Shown here: positions 17,229 to 25,563 of the stretch, in pieces
Layout: each line of letters opens with the position of its first letter
Position numbering within the stretch: position 1 is the first letter of the stretch
Notes under the pieces: model-generated
Databases searched by the model: none
What the model saw: the letters and a program-made list of their open reading frames with translations, nothing else
What the model was told of the DNA's origin: nothing
DNA from: Bacteroidota bacterium
GTDB taxonomy: Bacteria; Bacteroidota; Bacteroidia; B-17B0; Aurantibacillaceae
Reading direction: 5' to 3'
Length of the DNA: 64,000 nt
NCBI GenBank assembly: GCA_019638705.1
Contig: JAHBTI010000001.1
Span: 310,001 to 374,000, forward strand
Translations under genes and position numbers: made by a program

Positions 17229-18225
17229 AAGGCAATATTTTTTGGGTGAGGTGTGTGTTTTTTGCGCGGTAAATAAGTGCTATTTCAAAAGCACCTTTGC
17301 TGTTAGATGTTTTTAACTGAGAAAAGGTAACATCGTAACTAAAACCAATGGTGTATTGCGCATAATTCATGCCCACAGTAAAAATACCTGCATCGGGGTT
17401 GCGCTTAAAGCCATCTCGCCACATAAACCCTGCGTACAGCGAGTTGGTGAAAAAAAGTGTTTTTGATAAAATGTATTCCACGTTAATGCCGCTTACCCAG
17501 TCGCTTGCTTCGCTTGTATAACCATAAAGGCTGTGGACTTTTATTCTGAAAAAATCATTCGCGTAGCGCGTTAAAGCAGCGGTGTAAGCATGGCGTATGG
17601 GCAGGCGCGTATCATCATTACCCATAAAGTTTTCCTGTGGTCTGTTGAGGTGAAAAAATGCAGCACCAAGTTCAGGTTCCCATTTACCAAATTTGCGCGA
17701 CAGCGATGCGCCCGCGCTCATGTCAAAATAAATAAATTGCAATCCGGCATTAGGCTCGTTATTTTGAAGCCCTCTGTCAAACCCTGCTTTATCTCTGTTC
17801 CATTGGCTCGGGAAGGTGTAAGAATTAAAATCGCCGATAGATTTCATGGCTATGCCGGGCTGTGCGCCAATATTCACATTCCAACCTGCTATTTTTTTGT
17901 GAAAGGCAAGCGAAGGCAAAATTTTATTTACCGTTAAATTTTCGCTGCTGTTATCGTGTACTAAAAGTATGCCTGCGCTAAAATGGCGGTTACGCGGATA
18001 AAAATTAAAATCGCCGCCGCCCGAAAATGTTGTGTAGGCTTTTATGCTGCGCCATTGTTCGCGGTAATTGCCAAACAAACGGAAATCGCCCGAATAATTG
18101 CCTGTGTTGGCAGGGTTAAGCGAAAGCGGCGAAAGATAATACTGACTGAAATGCACATCTTGCGCAACACTATATTGTGCGGCAAAACACAAAAAGCAAA
18201 CAATGTATGTAATCTGTTTTTTCAA
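17215..18225 (-). CDS. PorP/SprF family type IX secretion outer-membrane protein
   Basis: A 336-residue outer-membrane beta-barrel: signal peptide to residue 22 (AQYSVAQ), then the diagnostic PorP/SprF opening DVHFSQYYLSPLSLNPANTG, and alternating amphipathic strands to the C-terminus. SprF is needed for surface export of the large gliding adhesin SprB; homologues next to type B cargo genes are thought to attach that cargo to the cell surface. It follows the cargo gene by only 6 bp and overlaps the OmpA-family gene by 14 bp, so the three form one transcript. Start ATG is supported by the signal peptide. Confidence 0.92.
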   Translation of the reverse strand: MKKQITYIVCFLCFAAQYSVAQDVHFSQYYLSPLSLNPANTGNYSGDFRLFGNYREQWRSIKAYTTFSGGGDFNFYPRNRHFSAGILLVHDNSSENLTVNKILPSLAFHKKIAGWNVNIGAQPGIAMKSIGDFNSYTFPSQWNRDKAGFDRGLQNNEPNAGLQFIYFDMSAGASLSRKFGKWEPELGAAFFHLNRPQENFMGNDDTRLPIRHAYTAALTRYANDFFRIKVHSLYGYTSEASDWVSGINVEYILSKTLFFTNSLYAGFMWRDGFKRNPDAGIFTVGMNYAQYTIGFSYDVTFSQLKTSNSKGAFEIALIYRAKNTHLTQKILPCERY

Positions 18226-18231
18226 AATAGT

Positions 18232-21200
18232 TTAACGAAGTAATTTGAATGTACCTGTTTTTTCTTCTGTTTTATCATTAAGGTAATACTGCACCGAAAC
18301 CTGATACACATACGTTTCCATATTTTGCGGCACATCGTTGTGTTTGCCGTCCCAGCCTTGTTTTATATCGTTGGTTTCAAACAACAGTTGCCCCCAGCGG
18401 TTATACACCCTAAAGTAATTTAATTTTTTAATGCCCATACCCACCGCGTAAATAATGTCGTTCACGCCGTCTCCGTTTGGTGTAAATGCGCCCGGCACTT
18501 CCACCACATACGATGGTTTTACAATTACCCTGAATGTATTTGTGTCAATAAAGCAATTCAGGTAATCGGTTATCTGCACGCTGTATATAATGTTGGCTGT
18601 GCTTGAAGACACAGGCGCAGGGCAATTTCCGCAGCTTAAATGTGTAAGTGGTGTCCATTTATAAGAATAATCGCTGCCTAAATCGCTGTTAAGCGTTGCC
18701 GTTTCGCCAACGTAAATGGTTGTATCCCACGCTTGCCTTTTTGGCGAAGCAATGACGTTTATGTTTTTTATTACCGCATCGCTCACACAGGCATTTGTGT
18801 CAGTTACGCTCAGCGTAAAATCAGAGGCTTGGGAAGCAATAAGGTTGGTAGCAAAAAATGTAGTATCTGTTAGGGTAAACGTTAAAGAGGTGATGGTGTT
18901 GGTTGGCGGTGCTGCCCATGTGCCCGACACCACCCCCTGCGAACTTGTGCCTTTGAGTTCAAACACTTTGTTGGCGCAGTTATCTCCGGTTAAAATAGTA
19001 GCCGTAGGCAGGGCATAAATGGTCATGTTTTTTACGGCAGAAACCACACAGCCCACATCGGGCGCGCTCAGCGTAAGCTGCACAGGAAATACACCGCCTG
19101 CCGTGTAAGTGTGTGCAGAATTGGCATTGGAAGAAGTAGCACCGTCGCCAAAACTCCATGTGTAGGTAATGTTTGAACTGATGGTGTTGGTAACAGATGT
19201 AAACACATCGGGAATTTTTGCGCAATGCACCGTATCGGCAAGCAAGGTTTCCGAATTTCTTTTAAACTCAGGACTTAACTGTATGATTTCTATTACCTGC
19301 TGACTGGATATATGACACCCGTCATTCGGCGATTTTACGATAGCAATAATGGTTTGTGTTCCTACCTGTGTAGCACCCGTGTATGCGTGCGCTACCGACT
19401 GTGTGTCCGATGTCAGCGTGTAAGAGGGAATGCCAAAACCAACATTGCATTGCCATGTGTCCACATCTTGCGTGTTTGTTAAAGAGGCGTGTATGGTATC
19501 GCCCAGGCAAAATGTGTTTTTGTTTACAACTAAAGTACCTTTGGTATCATACAGGTGAATAATTTTTATTGCCGTATCGGCACACATGGGCGCATCGTCA
19601 GGCTCAATAATTAACGTTATGGTATTATCAGGTACGGTAAGCGGCGGCGGTGAAAACTGCTGCAAGTTGGTAGGGAAAGTGTTGGCGTTTAATTTCCATG
19701 TATAAAAAACAGAATTGCTCGGCACGGCAGATGTGCTTGTGAATGTAATGGAGGTATTCAAACAAAGGTTTGCATCGCCTATGGTGGTAAAACTTGCAAT
19801 CGGTTTATTGAAAGCAATTACCTGATTGGTTTCCGTAGCCGATATACAGCCGCCGTCATCGGTCAGCCGTATGGAAACCGTGTGAGTACCTGCTGTGGTA
19901 TATCTGTGTTTAAACTGAACAGCGGTTGTGGTTGGCGTTATTAAAACTGCCGAAGAATCTGAATAGCTGACGGTGTAAGTGCCAAACTGTTGCGGAGGAG
20001 CTATTAAGGTAAACAAGGCATCATCGGGCGCGCACACCACCGCAGGCGATACATTAAAGCCTGCAAACGGATTGTTTACCTGAAGAATGTTAATGGTAGT
20101 GTCTTTACAGCCGAATGAATTTTGTGCCACTAACCGCACAGTAAACAACCGTGCAGGAGGGCTAACCGTTGCCGTATAAGAATGAGAAACGGTTTGGGTA
20201 CTTACTTCGGGTGAGCCGTCACCCACATTCCATGTATAGCTTGTAATCACATCGGGTGCAACCTGAGAGGTGTTATTGAACATCTGCACAGGATTATTGT
20301 TTAAGCAAATGGGATTGGCATTAAACGTAAACGAAGGTTTGGCACTGCTTACCCTGAATTGTTTTGTGTCGGTGTGTTGGCAACCGTTAATGTCCTGTAC
20401 TTTTAACGTTACGGTATAAATCCCTGCCACAGGAAAAGCTGTGGAAACAGTAGGGTTTCCAAACACTACCGGCAAAGCCGTACCGTTTGGCGAATGGAAA
20501 TTCCATGTGTAATCACTTTTGTAGCACAGTTGGGCTGCACCTACAGAGTTAAGTCCGCTGAACATAATTTGGGTTTTTGAACAAGCCAGTGCGTTTGGCA
20601 AAGCAGGCAATGCAGCACCTAAAGAATTGGTAATTACCGCCTGAGGCTGACGAACGCGCACTACCTGTGTGTAAGTTCGCTGTGCGCAACCGTTGCTTGT
20701 GTTTAGCGATGTTAATGTTACCGTGTAATCTCCTGCCGATGCGTAAGTATGCGTTGTTGAATGTGAAAGCGCAGCGTTTGGCGTTCCCCCTATGTTTAGG
20801 GGTGGGGTGGCATCACCAAAGTTTAAAACTGCTGTTTGCACATCTTGCAAATAAGAATAAAAATTAACGCTGAACGTGTTGGCGCAATTGGTTTCGTGCC
20901 TAAACTGTGCAAAAGGACCGCTAACCGTAATGTTTGGTGTGGTAAACACCGATGAAGACGAGCAGCCGTGCTGCGCGCCTGTTACCGTAAAATTGTGTGT
21001 GCCTGTGTGCGTAAACGGAAACGCAGGTGTGGCATTACTCACGCAGCCCGAATAAAAACCATTGTCGCTGTTTATGTGCCAGTGCTGCACGGTTTGCCCC
21101 GGCGCAGCCTGTAAACTCAGCGTTACCGGTACTCCCGCACACACGGTTGGGTTGGCAATGCTCAGCGAAATGCTCGGTGGTGAAGAAACCATCACCGTAT

Positions 21201-22932
21201 CCACAAAAGAAACATCGGTGCAGCCGCCAAATGTTTGAATGGTTAAAAAAGGCGTGTAAGTTCCTGCAGTACCGTAGCTGTGCGTAAACGGTGGAACAGA
21301 ATAATTTGGTGCTGAGGTTGTACCCGAAAATGTTTGTCCTGCGCCGTTATTCCATGTGTAATGACTAACGGCAAACAGCGTAGATGTGCCTTTGGCAAAA
21401 AAATTACTGCTGTCTCTGAAAGTTACAGCCAACGGCGCGCAACCTTCTCTTTTATTTTTGTTAAACCATGCCGTAGGGCGTTGCAAGGTGTGGTAAGCAT
21501 GGGTTATGTTTGCCGAACAGCCGTTTAGTGTGGAAGTAACAACCAACATGATGTCAGGCGAAAAGGCGTTATACACAACGTAAGGATTGTTGCTTCCCTG
21601 TGTCAGCGTAAACGTGGGCTGAAAGGCAATGGACGATTGAGGTGTGATATTATTATATACCGCAAAATTTGTTGTGGTTGCCCACGCATAAGCAAGCCCT
21701 GAGTTTGGAGCTACGCTGCTTTGATTTATTACAGATGCCGTCATGGGCGAACTGCACGATATGGTGGGCGTTGAGGGTGCAAAGGTAAACTGCGCGGTAA
21801 TTTTTTCTACAAGTATGGTTTTAGTTAAAACAGAGGTGCAGCCACCCGAAGTTACCTGAATACTGATTGTTTTAACACCTCCTGTAACAGGGTCGGTATA
21901 TATATGCAAGCTGTTTGTGGTTGCTCCCAACGAAGTGGTGTCTATAAACGTTGTTTGCACATTATTGTAGCCCATAAACCAGGTTGTTTGGTCGGGATAT
22001 GAATTAACGGTTGCATGAATGGCACTTCCCACACAGGCTAAGGTGGGTATATCGGCAACCGATATGCTTGGCGGACTTACCAACATGGTTTGTGTTTTTG
22101 CTGTTGTACAGTTGTTGTCGTCTGTGGCGGTAAGCAAAACCGTGTATTGCCCGGGTGCAAACACTATGTTGTTCGGGTTAGACAGAGTAGAAAGCGAAGG
22201 CGTGCCGCCAACTAATGTCCATGTGTAATTAAGTGCAGACGATAACGGCGAACCGCTTGCAGAACCGCTTGGGTTAAATGAAACAAAACCACCCGGAGAA
22301 AATGTATTTGTAAATACCTGTCCGCAGGAAGTGAAATTTGGTGTGGCAGTTATGATGAGCGAAGCTGTTGAGGAAACATTTACCGCACCTGCGTAATTAA
22401 TGGTGTTGGAGCAATTAAATCCTGCGGTAGTAATAACAACGTTGGGTACAAACGAACCTTTAAATGTGTATGACCCTGTTATGGAAGTAGCCGTTGTAAC
22501 TGTGTTTGGATTGCCGTCTCCAAAATTATACGAAAAATTAGCCCCCGTTGGCGCACCGTTCACAGAAAGCGTTGCCGTCATAGGAAAACAATGAGAGGCG
22601 GTGGGTGAAACTGCGCTTAATGTGGCGGTGGGCAAAGGCATAACTGTTACGGTGGTGCTGTGCGTTACAGGATTACCGCCAACTATTGCCGTGTATGTAA
22701 TGGTGAATGTGCCGGAGTTGGTATAAACGTTTTGCGGAGCAGAGGCAGTAGAAGTTACATTGCTGTTTAATGTCCAGCTTTCAGACGAGGGAGTACCCGA
22801 ACCAGTATAGCTAAAAGTTACCGGTAGCGGAAGACAGCCTACTGACGGCGAAGCAGAAATTTGCGAGAAAGTTTTGAATGAAGCACATAACAAAAACAAG
22901 AAAACAAGAACCGAAAATTTATGCCTGTGCAT
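18232..22932 (-). CDS. Giant PKD-repeat adhesin with T9SS type B sorting domain
   Basis: About 1566 residues. I take the ATG at 22932 as the start because it is followed directly by a signal peptide (HRHKFSVLVFLFLLCASF, cleavage after KTFSQ); the frame is open 39 bp further upstream. The body is an array of PKD/Ig-like beta-sandwich repeats with motifs such as YTWNFGDG, HSYTAGGVFPVQLT and repeated Cys. The last ~90 residues are a gliding-motility-associated type B sorting domain (VPGAFTPNGDGVND, FRVYNRWGQLLFE, GWDGKHN). It is the first gene of a transcript with a SprF and an OmpA/PorE-like partner, so it is probably displayed on the cell surface through T9SS for adhesion or gliding. Confidence 0.9.
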   Translation of the reverse strand: MHRHKFSVLVFLFLLCASFKTFSQISASPSVGCLPLPVTFSYTGSGTPSSESWTLNSNVTSTASAPQNVYTNSGTFTITYTAIVGGNPVTHSTTVTVMPLPTATLSAVSPTASHCFPMTATLSVNGAPTGANFSYNFGDGNPNTVTTATSITGSYTFKGSFVPNVVITTAGFNCSNTINYAGAVNVSSTASLIITATPNFTSCGQVFTNTFSPGGFVSFNPSGSASGSPLSSALNYTWTLVGGTPSLSTLSNPNNIVFAPGQYTVLLTATDDNNCTTAKTQTMLVSPPSISVADIPTLACVGSAIHATVNSYPDQTTWFMGYNNVQTTFIDTTSLGATTNSLHIYTDPVTGGVKTISIQVTSGGCTSVLTKTILVEKITAQFTFAPSTPTISCSSPMTASVINQSSVAPNSGLAYAWATTTNFAVYNNITPQSSIAFQPTFTLTQGSNNPYVVYNAFSPDIMLVVTSTLNGCSANITHAYHTLQRPTAWFNKNKREGCAPLAVTFRDSSNFFAKGTSTLFAVSHYTWNNGAGQTFSGTTSAPNYSVPPFTHSYGTAGTYTPFLTIQTFGGCTDVSFVDTVMVSSPPSISLSIANPTVCAGVPVTLSLQAAPGQTVQHWHINSDNGFYSGCVSNATPAFPFTHTGTHNFTVTGAQHGCSSSSVFTTPNITVSGPFAQFRHETNCANTFSVNFYSYLQDVQTAVLNFGDATPPLNIGGTPNAALSHSTTHTYASAGDYTVTLTSLNTSNGCAQRTYTQVVRVRQPQAVITNSLGAALPALPNALACSKTQIMFSGLNSVGAAQLCYKSDYTWNFHSPNGTALPVVFGNPTVSTAFPVAGIYTVTLKVQDINGCQHTDTKQFRVSSAKPSFTFNANPICLNNNPVQMFNNTSQVAPDVITSYTWNVGDGSPEVSTQTVSHSYTATVSPPARLFTVRLVAQNSFGCKDTTINILQVNNPFAGFNVSPAVVCAPDDALFTLIAPPQQFGTYTVSYSDSSAVLITPTTTAVQFKHRYTTAGTHTVSIRLTDDGGCISATETNQVIAFNKPIASFTTIGDANLCLNTSITFTSTSAVPSNSVFYTWKLNANTFPTNLQQFSPPPLTVPDNTITLIIEPDDAPMCADTAIKIIHLYDTKGTLVVNKNTFCLGDTIHASLTNTQDVDTWQCNVGFGIPSYTLTSDTQSVAHAYTGATQVGTQTIIAIVKSPNDGCHISSQQVIEIIQLSPEFKRNSETLLADTVHCAKIPDVFTSVTNTISSNITYTWSFGDGATSSNANSAHTYTAGGVFPVQLTLSAPDVGCVVSAVKNMTIYALPTATILTGDNCANKVFELKGTSSQGVVSGTWAAPPTNTITSLTFTLTDTTFFATNLIASQASDFTLSVTDTNACVSDAVIKNINVIASPKRQAWDTTIYVGETATLNSDLGSDYSYKWTPLTHLSCGNCPAPVSSSTANIIYSVQITDYLNCFIDTNTFRVIVKPSYVVEVPGAFTPNGDGVNDIIYAVGMGIKKLNYFRVYNRWGQLLFETNDIKQGWDGKHNDVPQNMETYVYQVSVQYYLNDKTEEKTGTFKLLR

Positions 22933-23074
22933 TTTGATAAAACAACTTAAATGTTCGCATAAAATTAACAAATTTGTCTGAAATTACAATAAGGCATATT
23001 TAAATTTTTAGTTCATGTATTGTTTGTAGATTAGCTGTCTTATAATTTAATTGTTTACTTAAAATCCATTAACA

Positions 23075-23107
23075 TTTGGATATTTAAAAAATTGAACCTT
23101 AAATTTG
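23075..23107 (+). promoter_or_regulatory. Bacteroidota-type promoter TTTG-N21-TAAATTTG
   Basis: -33 element TTTG at 23075-23078 and -7 element TAAATTTG at 23100-23107, separated by 21 bp, match the Bacteroidota consensus. Transcription would start near 23113, which excludes the most upstream TTG (23105) as start of the next gene and favours the TTG at 23135. Confidence 0.7.
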
Positions 23108-23134
23108 TACATAACATCTAAAGTAATTACCGTT

Positions 23135-24001
23135 TTGAAAAAGCTAAAACATATTTTCTACGTTCCTGTGCTGTGTTTCTTTTTATTTTACACAAATGCC
23201 CAAGCGCAAAATACCAACTATACCGTTAAACACGATACCTGCTTAAACAAAAAATTTTCAATTGTGTTTTATCTTATTCAGGACAGCACCAACTCGTTAC
23301 CCGGCACGGCAAGCAGCTATTCACTGGCAGATATTGTGAATGAACTTAACACCGCCTTTTCACGCATTTGTGTGTCGTTTGAAAATTGCAAAACCGTCAT
23401 CATTCCCAACAACGAATATAACGAATGGAAAATAGGTATTACCGATTCGGTTGTTATGACTAACTGGTATTACCCCAACACCATTAATTTTTACATTCCC
23501 GCCCCTGCTTCTGCTTCAATTGTCGGTACTGACCTCGGCAGCTTATACACGTATGGCTCTGCACTTCCCTTGGGCAACGTGCCTACAAAAGATTACATTG
23601 TGATGCAAAAGGAAAAATTAGGCACAAGTTTACTGCACACATTCGGTCATTTTTTTGGTTTAGAGCATACTTATGCCGAATTATCCGCCGCTTCGCCAAC
23701 CGTACCAAGTCAGGAACTGGCAGACGGAAGCAACAGCAGCACCCACGGCGACAGAATTTCGGACACCAATGCCGATTGTTACCCGAACGGTTTTGAGTTT
23801 ACTCCGCCTGCGCCTCCCGCTTCCCCGCAACCTTGTGCATTTGATTATTCTTCGGGGCTGAAAGATGCCGCAGGAAATTATTATTCACCGCCTGTGGACA
23901 ATCTTATGTCAAATTACTTTGAATGCCGTTGCCGCTTTACACAAGAACAATACAACCGTATGGCATACATTATTTTGACAAGGCGTTTGTATTTACATTA
24001 A
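23135..24001 (+). CDS. Secreted M43/PAPP-A-like protein with altered catalytic motif
   Basis: From the TTG at 23135 the protein has ~288 residues and a signal peptide (KKLKHIFYVPVLCFFLFY, cleavage after NAQAQ). It has the zinc-site layout of pappalysin-type (M43) metzincins, HTFGHFFGLEH at about 168-178, then NLMSNYF near the Met-turn and FTQEQYNRM at the end, as in the true M43 protein at 49210. The catalytic Glu that should follow the first His is Thr, so the three His ligands are kept but the general base is lost. It is probably not a normal protease; a zinc-binding or inhibitory role is inference. No T9SS sorting domain is present. It is preceded by a good promoter. Confidence 0.75.
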   Translation: MKKLKHIFYVPVLCFFLFYTNAQAQNTNYTVKHDTCLNKKFSIVFYLIQDSTNSLPGTASSYSLADIVNELNTAFSRICVSFENCKTVIIPNNEYNEWKIGITDSVVMTNWYYPNTINFYIPAPASASIVGTDLGSLYTYGSALPLGNVPTKDYIVMQKEKLGTSLLHTFGHFFGLEHTYAELSAASPTVPSQELADGSNSSTHGDRISDTNADCYPNGFEFTPPAPPASPQPCAFDYSSGLKDAAGNYYSPPVDNLMSNYFECRCRFTQEQYNRMAYIILTRRLYLH

Positions 24002-24038
24002 GAATTTAAGAAGTCGGATTGCAGATTTAAGATTTCTG

Positions 24039-24072
24039 TAACTTTGAACTCTCAACTATAAACTTTCAACTA
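24039..24072. repeat. AACTTTCAACT-type tract upstream of rpe
   Basis: Degenerate tandem words AACTTTGAACTCTCAACT and AAACTTTCAACTATT directly precede the rpe start. The same word family (AACTTTCAACTTTTAAC) encodes the core of the subtilase signal peptide at 30954-30983. Confidence 0.55.
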
Positions 24073-24074
24073 TT

Positions 24075-24725
24075 ATGTCTCACATCGTAGCTCCCTCTCT
24101 TTTAGCAGCCAATTTTGCCAACCTGCAAGCCGATATTGAACTTGTGAATAACAGCAGGGCAGACTGGTTTCACATTGACATTATGGACGGTGTGTTTGTG
24201 CCGAATATTTCGTTTGGATTTCCTGTGTTAAAAGCCATACAAAAATTTGCAAAGAAACCTTTGGACGTGCACTTAATGATTGTAGAACCCGACAGGTACG
24301 CGCAAGCCTTTAAAGATGCAGGTGCTGAAATTCTTTCGGTTCACATAGAGGCTTGTCCGCATTTGCACCGCAGCGTGCAACACATAAAAAATCTGGGCAT
24401 GAAAGCAGGTGTTGCCATTAATCCGCACACGCCTGTTCACACATTGGAAGACATCATTGCCGACATTGATTTGGTGTGTATGATGAGTGTAAATCCCGGT
24501 TTCGGTGCGCAAAAATTTATTGAAAATACTTACGAGAAAATTAAAAAACTTAAAGCACTTATCGCTCAAAAAAACTCCAAAGCCTTAATTGAAATTGACG
24601 GCGGCGTGGATTTAAACAACTACAAAAAATTATTGGATTGTGGCGCAAATGTTTTGGTGGCAGGCAATACGGTGTTTAGTGCCACAAATCCCGTGCAAAC
24701 TATTGAGCAGTTGAAAAGCCATTAA
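24075..24725 (+). CDS. rpe: Ribulose-phosphate 3-epimerase
   Basis: Interconverts ribulose-5-phosphate and xylulose-5-phosphate in the pentose phosphate pathway. The 216-residue TIM barrel shows the family signatures: IAPSLLAANFANL at the N-terminus, HIDIMDGVFVPNISFG near 33-48 with metal-binding His/Asp, VHLMI near 68, MSVNPGFGAQKFI and the phosphate-binding IEIDGGV near 173-179. Length is typical. It stands alone on the plus strand, between a secreted protein and a convergent methyltransferase gene, and is preceded by a repeat tract. Confidence 0.96.
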   Translation: MSHIVAPSLLAANFANLQADIELVNNSRADWFHIDIMDGVFVPNISFGFPVLKAIQKFAKKPLDVHLMIVEPDRYAQAFKDAGAEILSVHIEACPHLHRSVQHIKNLGMKAGVAINPHTPVHTLEDIIADIDLVCMMSVNPGFGAQKFIENTYEKIKKLKALIAQKNSKALIEIDGGVDLNNYKKLLDCGANVLVAGNTVFSATNPVQTIEQLKSH

Positions 24726-24750
24726 GAAAAGGAGTGGAACTCCACACAAA

Positions 24751-24773
24751 ATCTATGTGTTCTATGTGGTTTA
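24751..24773. repeat. CTATGTG-type dispersed short repeat
   Basis: ATCTATGTGTTCTATGTGG followed by TTTAA in the gap between convergent rpe and methyltransferase genes; same class as at 3904 and 46008. Confidence 0.5.
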
Positions 24774-24774
24774 A

Positions 24775-25563
24775 TCAAACCCAAAATTTCAAATGCCGTT
24801 TTTCTTTTACTTCTTCTCTGAAAAAAATTAAGCCGAAATAAAACATATCAATGCTCAACGTTACCGAAGCGTGATGTTTTATTTCTTCCCAAGCCTTTGT
24901 CATGCCTGCGCTCCAATAAATGTCGTCAAAAATAAAAACGCTGTTGTTGTGCTTTTTTTGCAGAGCCATTTTAAAATAATTGAGGGTAGCTTCGTAAGCG
25001 TGATTGCCGTCAATGTACAACACATCAAGTGCAGGAATTTCGTTTAAGATTTTTGGCAACACCTCATCAAATTTTCCGCAAATAAAATTGATGTTTTCTG
25101 CTTTTTGTTTTTTTGCCAAAGCATTCGCAACATCAAACAAGCTCTTGCTCCCCTCAATGCTTGTAACAGAACCGTGTTTAGCAGCCTTTGCAAAATACAA
25201 AGTATTTAAACCAAGCGAAGTTCCCAATTCCAAACAATGTTTTGCCTTTAAAAAATTAATGAGTTTGTAAAAAATTTCCGATTGCTTTTGTGTGCTTATG
25301 GCTTTTGCGGCAATATCTTTTACTTTGCGTTGATTGCTTTTAAACGCTTTTGAACCTGCGCCAAAATCTTCTATTCGCAAAACGGTTTTGTCATTCAATA
25401 AATCTTCGCGCACAAAACTCAATGTTTCAAAATCGTAAAAAGCATTTTCGTTATAAAACACTTCTTCGCACAATTGGTAAGCAAAAGGTGAATGTACGCC
25501 GTGTCCTTTTCTCTTTGCCGAAAAAAAATGTTTGATAAACTGTTTTGCTTGATGAATGTTCAT
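24775..25563 (-). CDS. Class I SAM-dependent methyltransferase
   Basis: A 262-residue protein with a Rossmann-type SAM site: LELGTSLGLNTLYFAK (about 116-131) as motif I, VTSIEGSKSLFDVA with the acidic residue for the SAM ribose, and DVLYIDGNHAYEATLNYF, which resembles O-methyltransferase motifs with a metal-site Asp. The N-terminus KGHGVHSPFAYQL is a common opening of a Bacteroidota-specific group whose substrate is unknown. It overlaps the upstream HTTM gene by 4 bp (ATG within the preceding stop region), so the two are translationally coupled. No further specificity can be assigned. Confidence 0.85.
   Translation of the reverse strand: MNIHQAKQFIKHFFSAKRKGHGVHSPFAYQLCEEVFYNENAFYDFETLSFVREDLLNDKTVLRIEDFGAGSKAFKSNQRKVKDIAAKAISTQKQSEIFYKLINFLKAKHCLELGTSLGLNTLYFAKAAKHGSVTSIEGSKSLFDVANALAKKQKAENINFICGKFDEVLPKILNEIPALDVLYIDGNHAYEATLNYFKMALQKKHNNSVFIFDDIYWSAGMTKAWEEIKHHASVTLSIDMFYFGLIFFREEVKEKRHLKFWV

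Noticed and set aside
18232-22932. Long plus-strand ORFs (e.g. 22400-22594) opposite the adhesin
   Set aside because: Low-complexity shadows of PKD repeats with no supporting motif.
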